From Dyadobacter psychrotolerans (GTDB lineage Bacteria > Bacteroidota > Bacteroidia > Cytophagales > Spirosomataceae): 64,000 bases of DNA. The position numbers and the translations under genes were made by a program. Of this stretch, positions 51,919-61,415 are shown piece by piece. Below the pieces are notes generated by a model. The model had not been told where the DNA came from. It saw only the letters and a program-made list of their open reading frames with translations, and searched no databases. The stretch lies in the NCBI RefSeq assembly GCF_004349265.1, contig NZ_SMFL01000011.1, positions 210,700 to 274,699 of the forward strand, written 5' to 3'. Position 1 is the first letter of the stretch, and every line of letters starts with the position of its first letter.

Positions 51919-53037
51919 TTATCTGCGTTGAAAGAAATGTGCTACAGTAAGTGAAAGATCCAGAAAAACCATCTTTGCCCTTACATTTCTTTCAATATGG
52001 TAAAAAGCCGTATTCACTTCCTGGACCATATTTTCGAGCGATTCCATATTTACTGCCTTGGAAAAGTTCTGTACGAAAGTAAGTTCTTCCTGCGGAACCC
52101 GCAATAGCTCTCCCGCACCATGACTCCAAACGAGCATGTCCCGAAACAATCTGAGCGCATAATCCAGCAGGCCTTTTTGTTTCTCTTTGTTCATTACATC
52201 AAAACTATCCGCAAGCCTGACCAGAAAAGTTACGTCATATTTGTAACAGGCACGCATCCATTCAATGAACCATTCGGAGCGGTTATCTTCTGTTTCTTTT
52301 ACAAGATGCAGTGCTTCGGACAAATTACCGTCGCATAGATAGGTGATCTGATTGGCTATATTTTCGCTTACAGACTGCTTTTTTAAAAATTCACGAACAT
52401 CAGCATCAGAAAAAGCAGGTACGGCAACGCGCTGCGTCCGGGAAATGATAGTAGTAAGAAGGCGGTCCGACTGATCGCTGACAAGCAGGAACAGCGTTTT
52501 ATAAGGAGGCTCTTCCAGGATTTTAAGTAAGGCATTGGAAGAGGAAGCATTCATGATATCAGGCTTCCAGATCAGGAGAATTTTATATTCACCTTCATAA
52601 GATTTAACAGAAAGTTTACGCAGGATTCCGCGCGCTTCTTCTACCGAAATGTTGCCTTGTTTATTTTCTGCATTAATATAGTCCAGCCACTCAGGCAAAA
52701 CCCGGTATGGATTCTCTAACAAAAAAGAGCGCCAGTATGTCAAAAAAGCTTCGCTCGTTTTGCCATCAATTTTTTTTGATGTTGCTATCGGAAAGATGAA
52801 GTGAAAGTCCGGATGAATCAGTTTGTTCATTTTAGTGCATGAAGCACAAACCCCGCATGCATCTTCTTCGGTCCGGTTTTCGCAGTTTATATAAGTAGCG
52901 AAAGCCAATGCCAGCGCCAGTCCTGCTCCACCCAGAGCACCATCAAACAGCTGTGCATGAGCGAGGTGACTGGTTTGTACCGAGCGCCTCAATGTCGATT
53001 TTATATTTTCCAGTCCCGGAATATCTTTGAAAAGCAC
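51919..53037 (-). CDS. holB: DNA polymerase III subunit delta prime
   Basis: 372 residues. Part of the clamp loader. Zinc-binding cysteines occur in INCENRTEEDACGVCASCTKM, and ALLKILEEPPYKTLFLLVS...ISRTQRVAVP holds the SRTQ/SRC-type sensor. The P-loop position reads GALGGAGLALA, without the GK(T/S), as in most delta prime subunits that do not hydrolyse ATP. The start is GTG at 53037. Confidence 0.94.
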   Translation of the reverse strand: MLFKDIPGLENIKSTLRRSVQTSHLAHAQLFDGALGGAGLALALAFATYINCENRTEEDACGVCASCTKMNKLIHPDFHFIFPIATSKKIDGKTSEAFLTYWRSFLLENPYRVLPEWLDYINAENKQGNISVEEARGILRKLSVKSYEGEYKILLIWKPDIMNASSSNALLKILEEPPYKTLFLLVSDQSDRLLTTIISRTQRVAVPAFSDADVREFLKKQSVSENIANQITYLCDGNLSEALHLVKETEDNRSEWFIEWMRACYKYDVTFLVRLADSFDVMNKEKQKGLLDYALRLFRDMLVWSHGAGELLRVPQEELTFVQNFSKAVNMESLENMVQEVNTAFYHIERNVRAKMVFLDLSLTVAHFFQRR

Positions 53038-53116
53038 TTTTATTATTTAAAATTTACTTGTGATGGCCCCGTGAAACGGTTATCGTTTAACAATTCTGCT
53101 CTTAAGCTATCATATT

Positions 53117-54328
53117 TTAGCTTTTAATTTTTGAATCAGCCTCCCTTTGCGGTTTTGTTTGTTCAAATACTTGCTTTAAAACAGAAACACGATTGTCATC
53201 AAACAAAATTCCCCGCCGGCTGACCGTGTCTTTTGCTACTTCCAATCCTTTCTCAAATCTGTATTCTGTAATTCCCTCTGCTTTTCCGCCCCATGAAAAA
53301 GACGGCACATGTTTGTTTTGAAATCCGGCACCAAAAACATTCACATTCACCCCGACGACGGTTCCTGTATTAAACATGGTGGATATTCCTGCTTTAGAAT
53401 AATCACCCATGAACAGGCCGCAAAACTGTAAACCGGTATCTTCAAGTTTATCGGAGACGTAGCTATGCAGTTTTACATTGGTGTGATCATTTTTTAAGTT
53501 GGAATTGTTCGTGTTGGCACCCAGATTACACCATTCGCCAAGAACCGAATTGCCCAGATAACCGTCGTGCCCTTTATTACTATATCCAAATATAACAGAA
53601 CCGCCCACTTCACCCCCGATTTTACAAAATGGCCCAATGGAAGTATTCATTCTAATCTTCGCATTTTGAGCAATCACTGAACCTTCTCCCATGGCAAAGG
53701 GCCCCTGTATGGCTGCTCCTTCCTGAATGGTTGTGTTTTTGCCGATATAAATCGGGCCGTTTTCTGCATTCAGGATTGCTGCTTTAATATTTGCTCCGGG
53801 TTCAATAAATATATTTTCCGGATTATAACAGCGTGTGTACGGATCCTGAAGTAGTTCTGATTTACGGGAAGCAGCCAAAAGATCAAAATCGGATTTGATC
53901 TGAGCGCCATTATTTGTAAAGATATCCCAGACATGGCGGATCATAACAAACGCTTCACTGTAATCAACACGATAAAAATTTGTTTCTCTTTCCGCTGACC
54001 AATCTCCAGATGAGGTTTTAACGGCCAGAATTTCTTCTTGCGGGGAATACAGAATAGTTTCGCCTGGAAGATTGGTTATCGTTTCCAGCAACAATTTATC
54101 AGGACACAAAGCGCCGTTGATAAAAATGTTATTGTCTGTTGTCAGCAGCGGAAAGGATTTCTGTAAATAGGGCCGGGTCAGAAAAGACGATGTTGTTTTA
54201 AACCGGGTATTCCACTTTTCAGCAATGGTATCGATTCCGCAGCGGATGGATGCAACCGGCCTGGTATAGGTAAAAGGTAAAAGCTGTGTCCGAAGAATCG
54301 GGTCGTCGAACAGAATAATACTTGGCAT
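53117..54328 (-). CDS. GlmU-family protein (left-handed beta-helix)
   Basis: 403 residues from the ATG at 54328 (MPSIILFDDPILRTQLLPFTYTRPVASIRCGIDTI). The N-terminal half resembles a degenerate sugar nucleotidyltransferase without the usual GXGTRM loop; the second half (about 190-370) has hexapeptide repeats (IYIGKNTTIQEGAAIQGPFAMGE...). It belongs to the Bacteroidota GlmU-like proteins; activity is not certain. The leader between L31's terminator and this gene is short. Confidence 0.85.
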   Translation of the reverse strand: MPSIILFDDPILRTQLLPFTYTRPVASIRCGIDTIAEKWNTRFKTTSSFLTRPYLQKSFPLLTTDNNIFINGALCPDKLLLETITNLPGETILYSPQEEILAVKTSSGDWSAERETNFYRVDYSEAFVMIRHVWDIFTNNGAQIKSDFDLLAASRKSELLQDPYTRCYNPENIFIEPGANIKAAILNAENGPIYIGKNTTIQEGAAIQGPFAMGEGSVIAQNAKIRMNTSIGPFCKIGGEVGGSVIFGYSNKGHDGYLGNSVLGEWCNLGANTNNSNLKNDHTNVKLHSYVSDKLEDTGLQFCGLFMGDYSKAGISTMFNTGTVVGVNVNVFGAGFQNKHVPSFSWGGKAEGITEYRFEKGLEVAKDTVSRRGILFDDNRVSVLKQVFEQTKPQREADSKIKS

Positions 54329-54380
54329 AAGTGGATTGTAGTATGTGCGTTCAAAGTTCGGCCATTTTTTGGTAGGGCAC

Positions 54381-54429
54381 AAAAAAGAAGCAGTCTCTTT
54401 TAAGCTTTCGCTTAGAGACTGCTTCTTTT
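54381..54429 (-). terminator. Terminator of rpmE
   Basis: AAAAGAAGCAGTCTC...AGAGACTGCTTCTTTT forms a long stem capped by GC-TTTC-GC. Read on the minus strand it ends in six T, so it terminates the L31 transcript 65 bases after its stop. Confidence 0.88.
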
Positions 54430-54493
54430 CAAGATTTATAAGTTGTAGGTAAGGTTATCAAAAACGAATTGCTGATATTAACCTTAAATCCAA

Positions 54494-54745
54494 TTATGCT
54501 TCTTTTGATCCGTAACGTTTTCTGAACTTGTCAACACGTCCTGCTGTATCTACAAGTACATTTTTACCTGTATAAAAAGGGTGTGACATAGAAGAAACCT
54601 CTACTTTATACACAGGATAAGACTTTCCATCTTCCCAGGTAATGTTTTCGCTAGTTTCTATAGTTGAGCGCGTAATAAATTTAAAATCGCTTGATAGATC
54701 CCAGAAAACAACGTCTCTATAGTTGGGATGAGTATCTTTTTTCAT
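54494..54745 (-). CDS. rpmE2: 50S ribosomal protein L31 type B (zinc-free)
   Basis: 83 residues, starting MKKDTHPNYRDVVFWDLSSDF and containing SHPFYTGKNVLVDTAGRVDKFRKRYG. It has no cysteine, so it is the zinc-independent type B form. No type A copy is seen here. It has a canonical promoter and its own terminator. Confidence 0.96.
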   Translation of the reverse strand: MKKDTHPNYRDVVFWDLSSDFKFITRSTIETSENITWEDGKSYPVYKVEVSSMSHPFYTGKNVLVDTAGRVDKFRKRYGSKEA

Positions 54746-54791
54746 TGGTATATGGTATTATGTGTTTCGATACAATCTTCAAAAAGGATTG

Positions 54792-54822
54792 CAAAAGTAA
54801 TTATTTTAATTTAGTGACGCAA
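54792..54822 (-). promoter_or_regulatory. Canonical Bacteroidota promoter of rpmE2
   Basis: On the minus strand: TTG (54822-54820), a 20-base spacer, then TACTTTTG (54799-54792). This fits TTG-N19-21-TAnnTTTG well and predicts a leader of about 40 bases. Confidence 0.8.
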
Positions 54823-54865
54823 CTATCAGGTAGTTATATTTTTATATTTTAATCTATGGATATTT

Positions 54866-55780
54866 TTAAGCTTCAAGTATCTGCTTTTTAAGGACTTCAA
54901 TGCCGGTTTTGATTTCGCTGTCAAAGTCGGTATATTTAAAACATTCAATAGAAAGGCCGCCGTTGTATCCGATCTTTTTTAAAGCACGCAGATAAGGGCG
55001 GAAATCGTCTCCTTTTACTCCCGGAGGCGTTCTGTCCTGTTTTTCTGCAATATGGCAATGAACAATGTGTTTGCCATATTTGACAATTTCATCCGGAGAT
55101 TCGTCTTCTTTAAGCATGTGATAGATATCGCATAGCAATCTCACATGTGTACTTTTTACCGCTTCAACAATCTCAACGCCTTCAGCCAAACTATTTATAA
55201 AATTGGTTTCTCCCCGGTTAAGTGGCTCAACGGCGATAGTTATATCATATTTTTCCGCGAGTGGCGCCATTTTCCTGGTTACATCTATGTGCTGCTGTTT
55301 CGCCTTTTCCCGGTCATAGCCGGCAGGAATGATTCTTGATCCACCGCTTCCGAAAACGATATATTGTGATCCGCATTCTTTTGCTCTTTTTAATGCAAGC
55401 TCTGTACGCTTAAGAATGGCATCATGATTTGCATCAGGACCCAGGGTTTTCAGTTCACCCGGAAGTAAAATGACATATGACCAGATCGGAAACTTAAGAC
55501 TATGAAGTGAATCAAGGTTCTGCCCGAAACGTGTGTCGCCTTCTTTTGGAATAAGAAAGCCTCCAACCGACTCTTCGATGTAGGAGCATCCCAATCCCCG
55601 CAGGTATTGCGCGTGGTCGTAAGAAGCAAACACACCAAGGGAAATTTTGGAAACCGGCGGGCTTTCCAGGCTGATCAGTTTTCCTGCCATCGCAGATGAG
55701 AAGGCGGTGAGTCCGGCAACTGTTCCGGCGGTCGTTTTAAGGAAAGTTCTCCTTGTGGTCAGGTTCTTTGTTAAAGTCAT
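54866..55780 (-). CDS. Tat-exported sugar phosphate isomerase/epimerase-like protein
   Basis: 304 residues from the ATG at 55780. Twin-arginine signal (TTRRTFLKTTAGTVAGLTAFSSAMA), so it is exported folded. The TIM barrel of the xylose-isomerase-like family shows metal ligands in AVEPLNRGETNF (Glu), LLCDIYHMLKED (Asp, His), CHIAEKQDRTPPG and LSIECF (Glu). The natural sugar substrate is unknown. It is transcribed away from nrdA. Confidence 0.9.
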   Translation of the reverse strand: MTLTKNLTTRRTFLKTTAGTVAGLTAFSSAMAGKLISLESPPVSKISLGVFASYDHAQYLRGLGCSYIEESVGGFLIPKEGDTRFGQNLDSLHSLKFPIWSYVILLPGELKTLGPDANHDAILKRTELALKRAKECGSQYIVFGSGGSRIIPAGYDREKAKQQHIDVTRKMAPLAEKYDITIAVEPLNRGETNFINSLAEGVEIVEAVKSTHVRLLCDIYHMLKEDESPDEIVKYGKHIVHCHIAEKQDRTPPGVKGDDFRPYLRALKKIGYNGGLSIECFKYTDFDSEIKTGIEVLKKQILEA

Positions 55781-56252
55781 GATTGCTGGTAGTGAATAGG
55801 AGCCTGAATATACGGCATTAAGCCCCAAAAGCACATCGGTTGCATAACATACTTTTGAAGCTGAATATTATTTTTGAAAAACTGTCGTCGATGGTCGGTT
55901 TTAAAAAGTTTACAAATAAAATTGGTTAATAATCTGTAATTCAGTTCGGAAGGATTTTATATAAGTAAAAAAGTTTACAAAAAAATAAATTTACCTGATT
56001 ATTTAGCCGTTAAATAATTTTTTAAATTTTCTTCAGATGACTCTGTTTAGGAATGGCTTACAGTAACATCCTTGTAATTAGAATTTTAACAATTTGTTAA
56101 TTTGTATTATATGAATAAGTTAAAAAAACAGACTAGAATGCTGGTTGTATTTTTGGTTTTTTTAGCGTTACTTCAACAAAAATTAAAGGATAAGTCTTCA
56201 TCAAGATTCCCCCTGTTAACATCACTAACTTCATAAAAAAACATCACATTAT
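55781..56252. other. 472-base divergent intergenic region before nrdA
   Basis: AT-rich gap between the divergent isomerase and nrdA genes. No ORF of note and no terminator. One promoter box for nrdA is described separately. No NrdR-box pair was recognised. Confidence 0.6.
56148..56155 (+). promoter_or_regulatory. Candidate -7 box of nrdA
   Basis: TATTTTTG matches TAnnTTTG, about 98 bases before the nrdA ATG. No good -33 partner is visible. Confidence 0.45.
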
Positions 56253-58703
56253 ATGTCTATGTACGTCATAAAGCGTGACGGCCGCCGCGAATCCGTGAAA
56301 TTCGATAAGGTGACTGCCCGCATAGAGAAACTGAGCTATGGTCTTGATTCAAATTATGTCCAGCCTGTTGAAGTAGCAAAGAAAGTTGTATCCGGTATTT
56401 ATGACGGTGTAACCACTGCGGAACTGGATAACCTGGCAGCAGAAACAGCAGCGTCGATGACCACCAAGCATCCTGACTATGCGATTTTGGCTGCGCGTGT
56501 GGCGATCTCAAATCTCCATAAAAACACATTGAAGTCGTTTTCGGCAACGATGAAACGTCTTTATACCTACGTAGATTCTAAAACAGGTGAAAATGCGTCT
56601 TTAATTTCGAAAGAGGTTTATGACGTAATCCGCCAGAATGCATCCCTTTTTGACTCCACTATTATATATGACCGCGATTACGCTTATGATTATTTCGGTT
56701 ACAAAACATTAGAGAAATCTTATCTTCTCAAGGTTGAAGGTAAAATCGTTGAACGTCCGCAGCATATGCTCATGCGTGTTGCCGTAGGAATTCACCATGA
56801 CGATGTGCAGGCAGCGGTTGAAACTTACCATTTGCTTTCGGAGAAATGGTTTACCCACGCAACGCCGACATTGTTTAACGCAGGTACACCTAAACCTCAG
56901 ATGTCGTCATGCTTCCTTTTGACAATGAAAGAAGACAGCATCAGCGGTATTTATGATACGCTTAAAAGCTGCGCAATGATATCTCAATCTGCTGGTGGAA
57001 TTGGTTTGAGTATCCATGATGTACGTGCAACAGGATCTTATATTAAAGGAACCAACGGACAGTCAAACGGAATTGTACCGATGCTTCGTGTTTTTAATGA
57101 TACAGCAAGATACGTGGACCAGGGAGGCGGAAAACGGAAAGGTTCGTTTGCCATATATATGGAACCCTGGCATGCAGATATCTTTGATTTCCTTGATTTG
57201 AAAAAGAATCATGGTAAAGAAGAGCAGCGTGCTCGTGACTTGTTCTATGCATTATGGATTCCGGATCTTTTCATGAAACGCGTTGAGGCCAATGATACCT
57301 GGTCACTTTTTGATCCGCACGAGTGCCCCGGACTTTCCGATACACACAGTGCAGACTTTGAAAAGCTGTACGAAAGGTATGAACTGGAAGGAAAAGCGCG
57401 TAAAACAATCAAGGCGCAGGATCTTTGGTTTGCAATTATGGAGTCGCAGATTGAAACCGGTACACCTTATATGTTGTACAAGGATCACGCGAACAGTAAG
57501 TCTAACCAGAAAAATTTAGGTACAATAAAGTCTTCAAACCTTTGTACAGAAATTATTGAGTACACGGCTCCTGATGAGGTAGCAGTTTGTAACCTTGCAT
57601 CAATTGCATTGCCTAAATTTGTTGAAATGGGTAAAGACGGTTTCATGCGTTTTGACCACCAGAAGTTGTATGAGATTACGAAAGTGATTACGCGTAACCT
57701 CAACAAGATTATCGACCTGAATTACTATCCGGTTCCCGAAGCTGAAAAAAGCAATAAACGTCACCGTCCGATCGGAATTGGTGTGCAGGGATTGGCCGAT
57801 GCATTCTGTATGCTTCGGATGCCATTTGATTCCGATGAGGCACGCCAGCTGAATAAAGATATTTTCGAAACGATCTATTACGGTGCAATGGAATCGTCGA
57901 TGGAACTGGCAATTAAAAACGGCCCTTACGAAACCTGGGCAGGCAGCCCGATTTCACAGGGAATTTTCCAGTTTGATATGTGGAACGTGAAGCCGGAAAG
58001 CAATCGCTGGGACTGGGAGAAATTGAGAAAAGAGGTTGTTCAAAATGGTGTACGCAATTCATTGTTGCTTGCTCCGATGCCAACCGCATCTACAAGCCAG
58101 ATTCTTGGAAACAACGAATGTTTTGAACCGTTTACTTCCAATATATATGTAAGACGCGTTCTTTCAGGAGAATTTGTGGTTGTAAATAAATTCCTTCTTA
58201 AAGACCTTGTGAAACTTGGTTTGTGGAATGAAGAAATGAAAAATAACCTGGTACGTGCCAGCGGATCGATTCAGCCAATTCCGGGTATTCCACAGCATAT
58301 TAAAGATTTGTATAAAACAGCCTGGGAAATTAAACAACGCAGTCTGCTGGATATGTCTGCCGACCGTGGTGCATTTATTTGCCAGTCTCAGTCGCTGAAT
58401 ATCTTTATGGAAGAAGCAAATTTCGGTAAGCTTACATCGATGCATTTTTATGCCTGGAAAAAAGGACTGAAAACCGGTATGTATTACCTGCGTACCCGTG
58501 CGGCTTCTGATCCTGTACAGTTTACGCTTAGCAAACAGGCAGAACCACAGCTTGAACCAGCAACTGCAGTTGTTGCTGAGAAAGAGTTAAACTATGTTCA
58601 GTATGCTGAGGAGCATACCAAGCCGGCAGCACCGCGTGATAATCTGTCAGATATGCAATGTTCTCTGGATGATCCGGAAAGCTGCGAAGCCTGCGGAAGC
58701 TGA
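56253..58703 (+). CDS. nrdA: Ribonucleoside-diphosphate reductase class I, alpha subunit
   Basis: 816 residues; it reduces NDPs to dNDPs. ATP-cone about 4-95 (VIKRDGRRESVKFDKVTARI) gives allosteric control. Active site: Cys220 (SSCFLL) and Cys446 (VAVCNLAS) as the redox pair, thiyl radical Cys431 with Asn429 and Glu433 in SNLCTEI. The radical-transfer tyrosines are in TGMYYLRTRAA. The C-terminal CEACGS carries the thioredoxin-accepting cysteines. nrdB is not adjacent. Confidence 0.96.
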   Translation: MSMYVIKRDGRRESVKFDKVTARIEKLSYGLDSNYVQPVEVAKKVVSGIYDGVTTAELDNLAAETAASMTTKHPDYAILAARVAISNLHKNTLKSFSATMKRLYTYVDSKTGENASLISKEVYDVIRQNASLFDSTIIYDRDYAYDYFGYKTLEKSYLLKVEGKIVERPQHMLMRVAVGIHHDDVQAAVETYHLLSEKWFTHATPTLFNAGTPKPQMSSCFLLTMKEDSISGIYDTLKSCAMISQSAGGIGLSIHDVRATGSYIKGTNGQSNGIVPMLRVFNDTARYVDQGGGKRKGSFAIYMEPWHADIFDFLDLKKNHGKEEQRARDLFYALWIPDLFMKRVEANDTWSLFDPHECPGLSDTHSADFEKLYERYELEGKARKTIKAQDLWFAIMESQIETGTPYMLYKDHANSKSNQKNLGTIKSSNLCTEIIEYTAPDEVAVCNLASIALPKFVEMGKDGFMRFDHQKLYEITKVITRNLNKIIDLNYYPVPEAEKSNKRHRPIGIGVQGLADAFCMLRMPFDSDEARQLNKDIFETIYYGAMESSMELAIKNGPYETWAGSPISQGIFQFDMWNVKPESNRWDWEKLRKEVVQNGVRNSLLLAPMPTASTSQILGNNECFEPFTSNIYVRRVLSGEFVVVNKFLLKDLVKLGLWNEEMKNNLVRASGSIQPIPGIPQHIKDLYKTAWEIKQRSLLDMSADRGAFICQSQSLNIFMEEANFGKLTSMHFYAWKKGLKTGMYYLRTRAASDPVQFTLSKQAEPQLEPATAVVAEKELNYVQYAEEHTKPAAPRDNLSDMQCSLDDPESCEACGS

Positions 58704-58730
58704 GAATGAATGTTAATATTATATAACGAG

Positions 58731-58760
58731 AGGCCCTAGCTGGAAAGTGAGGGCCTTTTT
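58731..58760 (+). terminator. Intrinsic terminator after nrdA
   Basis: AGGCCCT...AGGGCCT with a 12-base loop, followed by five T, 27 bases after the stop. Confidence 0.85.
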
Positions 58761-58929
58761 GTGTTGCTTCCGGGCGAGATGTAGTCAATGTCAATCTGAA
58801 AATACTTTACCCGTATACAATTAATTGTATCTGATCAAATTTTTTATGTTATTGCACAGCCTGTTCAAAAAGGTATACGCAACTCAACTTTGTGAAAAAT
58901 GAATGTATTTACATTTTATTTCACACTAA

Positions 58930-59526
58930 ATGGAAGGTTTACTACACACCCTAACGCAGCTCACCCGGTTACCTGGAGATCAATTAAAATCTATTCTTCA
59001 TTATTTTATTCCTGCCACTGTACCCAGGGGCATCATGCTGTTGGTTCCTGGAGTGATGTTCCCGCCCGCCTGGCTGATCGGCAGTGGTTCTCTCCGTGCT
59101 TTTTATCAGGTAGAAGAAAATAAACGCACAAGGACTGCCGGTACTAAAGAAAAACTGATACGTGAGATAACAAACTGGATCGTTCCGGAAGGAGGGATTC
59201 TTACAGACATTCGCAGCCATCTGCATCAGGTCCCTTCGCAGTATTACATTGAAGCTCTTGAACCATGCAAGTTATACAGCCTTTCGTACGATCATTATCT
59301 GGCGATCAGGACATCACATCCCACTGTTGCGCAGGCACTTTTTGAAGATCCCTTAGCTATGGCTGACTTGCGTGTGCAAATGTGTAATCTTCGTGATGCG
59401 GCAGCCCGCTTTGAAATGTTTGAAAATACCTATCCTGGATTAAAAGGCCGGTTATCCGTCAATATCCAGGCATCCTTTCTGAATATTGATCCTACAACTC
59501 TCAGCCGTTTACGCGCTAAAAAGTAA
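58930..59526 (+). CDS. Crp/Fnr-like cyclic-nucleotide-binding domain protein
   Basis: 198 residues. It matches the Bacteroidota Crp/Fnr family: an N-terminal helix, a cNMP-fold part containing LLVPGVMFPPAWLIGSGSLRAFYQ (jelly-roll strands), and a C-terminal helical region ending LNIDPTTLSRLRAKK, the recognition-helix pattern. The glycine-rich phosphate-binding cassette is not seen, so cAMP binding is doubtful. Target genes unknown. Confidence 0.8.
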   Translation: MEGLLHTLTQLTRLPGDQLKSILHYFIPATVPRGIMLLVPGVMFPPAWLIGSGSLRAFYQVEENKRTRTAGTKEKLIREITNWIVPEGGILTDIRSHLHQVPSQYYIEALEPCKLYSLSYDHYLAIRTSHPTVAQALFEDPLAMADLRVQMCNLRDAAARFEMFENTYPGLKGRLSVNIQASFLNIDPTTLSRLRAKK

Positions 59527-59617
59527 TCTGAGGAGATTGTAATTGACGTAGAAATATTTTAGATCCGAGTAGGACTATTTTCTGATCTTAATCTGATTTT
59601 AATGTAATCTGTTGCTT

Positions 59618-59625
59618 TACATTTG
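59618..59625 (+). promoter_or_regulatory. Candidate -7 box before the lipoprotein pair
   Basis: TACATTTG matches TAnnTTTG, 96 bases before the GTG start. It supports a separate transcript for the two following genes. Confidence 0.55.
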
Positions 59626-59720
59626 CAAAAGAACGCTCCGCCACAAGTTTGGAAGCCTGGTAAGCGAGACGTTCGATAAGTTGTTTAAATCATTCTTCAC
59701 AATTCAAACAGTACAAATTT

Positions 59721-60779
59721 GTGAACTTTACTTTAAGAAAATCGCATTTGTTATTGCTTTTTGCGTTGAACTTTATCGCTTGTGACACGGAGATACCAGA
59801 ACAATCTGTTCGGATGGAAGCCGAAATATTTGAGTTTAAAGGAGAAAAAGTCGTTGTACCGACAAATTTCCCTAAGGGTTTATTTAGTCAATCGGCTGAG
59901 GACTTTGATTTATATTATGCAAAAATGTCAGGGAGCAAGACTGGAAGGATTAGCGGAGACGAAAAAGTTATAGATGGAAATGAGTTATCAAATATATTGG
60001 AAGCGAATCTTAAAAATTATCCGAAAGTAAATTATGATCAGGATATTTCAGAGAACGATCTCAATCGAATATTTAAAGATTTTCCAGGTATCACTACGAA
60101 AGAACAAGCTTTGTCTAAGGTCGAGCTGATATTTGAATATTACAATACATTGTGCAAAAAAGATGTTGTTGATGATGTCATATATTTCGAACAGAACGAT
60201 AAGGGAAATGGCAGAGTAGCAGGAATTTCTCCATCCAGTTTAACCGTTCCTGAGAGAAATCATTTGATCTCGAATCCTGCCTACGCTGAACGTTATCGTG
60301 CTGCTGCCAATTACGCCGATAGTTTAACGCTCAATGCGTATTATTCTGAGGACGATGATCGAAAAGGTAATGCATTTAAACATTCAGTATGGAATGCGTT
60401 AGCAATTCGCTATATTCTAAAAGGAGTACCGACGAATGAAAATCAGGCAATTGACTTTGTTCAGGATGGTACATCTAAGCATGAGATGGACGATAACGGA
60501 AACCAAATTAAAAATAGAAAAGCTGCAATGGACCTACACAACAACATGTCAGCCAGGCAATGGATGGAAATAAACACCAAGTGGGGGATCGGCTTCCTAA
60601 GAAAGATGCCGGATGAGCAGGAAATAATTAATACCATGATGAGCAGAGCTAATTCCAGCGGACGACATGAAATGGTTGACATTTTAAATTGGCATGGCGG
60701 TGACAATGATAATACATGGAACAACCTGTATAATAATATGTATAGTCCAAACGAGCATCTAGTGCATATTGAACCATAG
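59721..60779 (+). CDS. Lipoprotein with a DUF6973-like domain, function unknown
   Basis: 352 residues from a GTG start (MNFTLRKSHLLLLFALNFIACDTE); lipid Cys21. The C-terminal half (about 215-340) contains conserved-looking His motifs: GNAFKHSVWNALAIRYILKG, DGTSKHEMDDNGNQ, AAMDLHNNMSARQW, and a last INTMMSRANSSGRHEMVD. The spacing of HxxxWN, HE and DLHNN suggests a metal-binding or hydrolase site similar to DUF6973, which I recall but cannot verify. It forms a pair with the next lipoprotein gene, 48 bases apart. Confidence 0.7.
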   Translation: MNFTLRKSHLLLLFALNFIACDTEIPEQSVRMEAEIFEFKGEKVVVPTNFPKGLFSQSAEDFDLYYAKMSGSKTGRISGDEKVIDGNELSNILEANLKNYPKVNYDQDISENDLNRIFKDFPGITTKEQALSKVELIFEYYNTLCKKDVVDDVIYFEQNDKGNGRVAGISPSSLTVPERNHLISNPAYAERYRAAANYADSLTLNAYYSEDDDRKGNAFKHSVWNALAIRYILKGVPTNENQAIDFVQDGTSKHEMDDNGNQIKNRKAAMDLHNNMSARQWMEINTKWGIGFLRKMPDEQEIINTMMSRANSSGRHEMVDILNWHGGDNDNTWNNLYNNMYSPNEHLVHIEP

Positions 60780-60827
60780 TCTATAAGCACATTTTTGTCA
60801 AAATTAATTCACCCAAATTGATTCATT

Positions 60828-61292
60828 ATGAAAAAACCACTCATCTTATTGTTTTTTATAAGTTTTGGTCTTCAATCATGTTCGGATGATGTGGACCCGG
60901 TTGTAAATACATTGTACGTAAATGATGGAAGCAGAACAGAGCAGAGAGAAAAGGCGTTGCTTGATCTTTATCAATATTATACATACGGAAAGGTAGCTTC
61001 AAATAAAGAATATTATGAGGTAGTCTCAAAAAAAAATGGACGGTTTATACTGAACTATTACCCATCGGGTAAACTGCTAACCCTGTGTGGTGATCCTGGC
61101 AGCGGCTGGAGCGATCAGTTTAAAAATATTGATGAGTCAATTCTTCAGAAGCTTGCAAATGCGAATATCACATTTGACGATATTGAAGGTATTGGAAGCC
61201 TGGATTGTACACTGGATAGCTCTTATATAAAGCTTTTACCGAAGAACGATCCATTTGTTCAGGTGAAAACCAATGGAATCCCATCATTATAA
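60828..61292 (+). CDS. Small lipoprotein of unknown function
   Basis: 154 residues with a type II signal peptide (MKKPLILLFFISFGLQSC; Cys18) and acidic first mature residues. It contains REKALLDLYQYYTYGKVASN and a C-terminal beta pattern. No family recognised. It follows the DUF6973-like lipoprotein by 48 bases and is probably cotranscribed with it. Confidence 0.75.
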   Translation: MKKPLILLFFISFGLQSCSDDVDPVVNTLYVNDGSRTEQREKALLDLYQYYTYGKVASNKEYYEVVSKKNGRFILNYYPSGKLLTLCGDPGSGWSDQFKNIDESILQKLANANITFDDIEGIGSLDCTLDSSYIKLLPKNDPFVQVKTNGIPSL

Positions 61293-61350
61293 TTGATTAT
61301 CAAGGCGAACTTACACGATATCGTTTATTATTCGGGCACACAGAATTTTG

Positions 61351-61389
61351 AACAAAAAACAAAAAGCAGCCCCGGGTTTGGGGCTGCTT
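61351..61389 (-). terminator. Terminator of the DUF4394 gene
   Basis: AAGCAGCCCC-GGGTTT-GGGGCTGCTT, a perfect 10-base-pair stem. On the minus strand it is followed by TTTTTGTTTTTTG, so it terminates the gene ending at 61416. Confidence 0.88.
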
Positions 61390-61415
61390 CTATATATAGG
61401 TGTGTTTAGTTTTTC

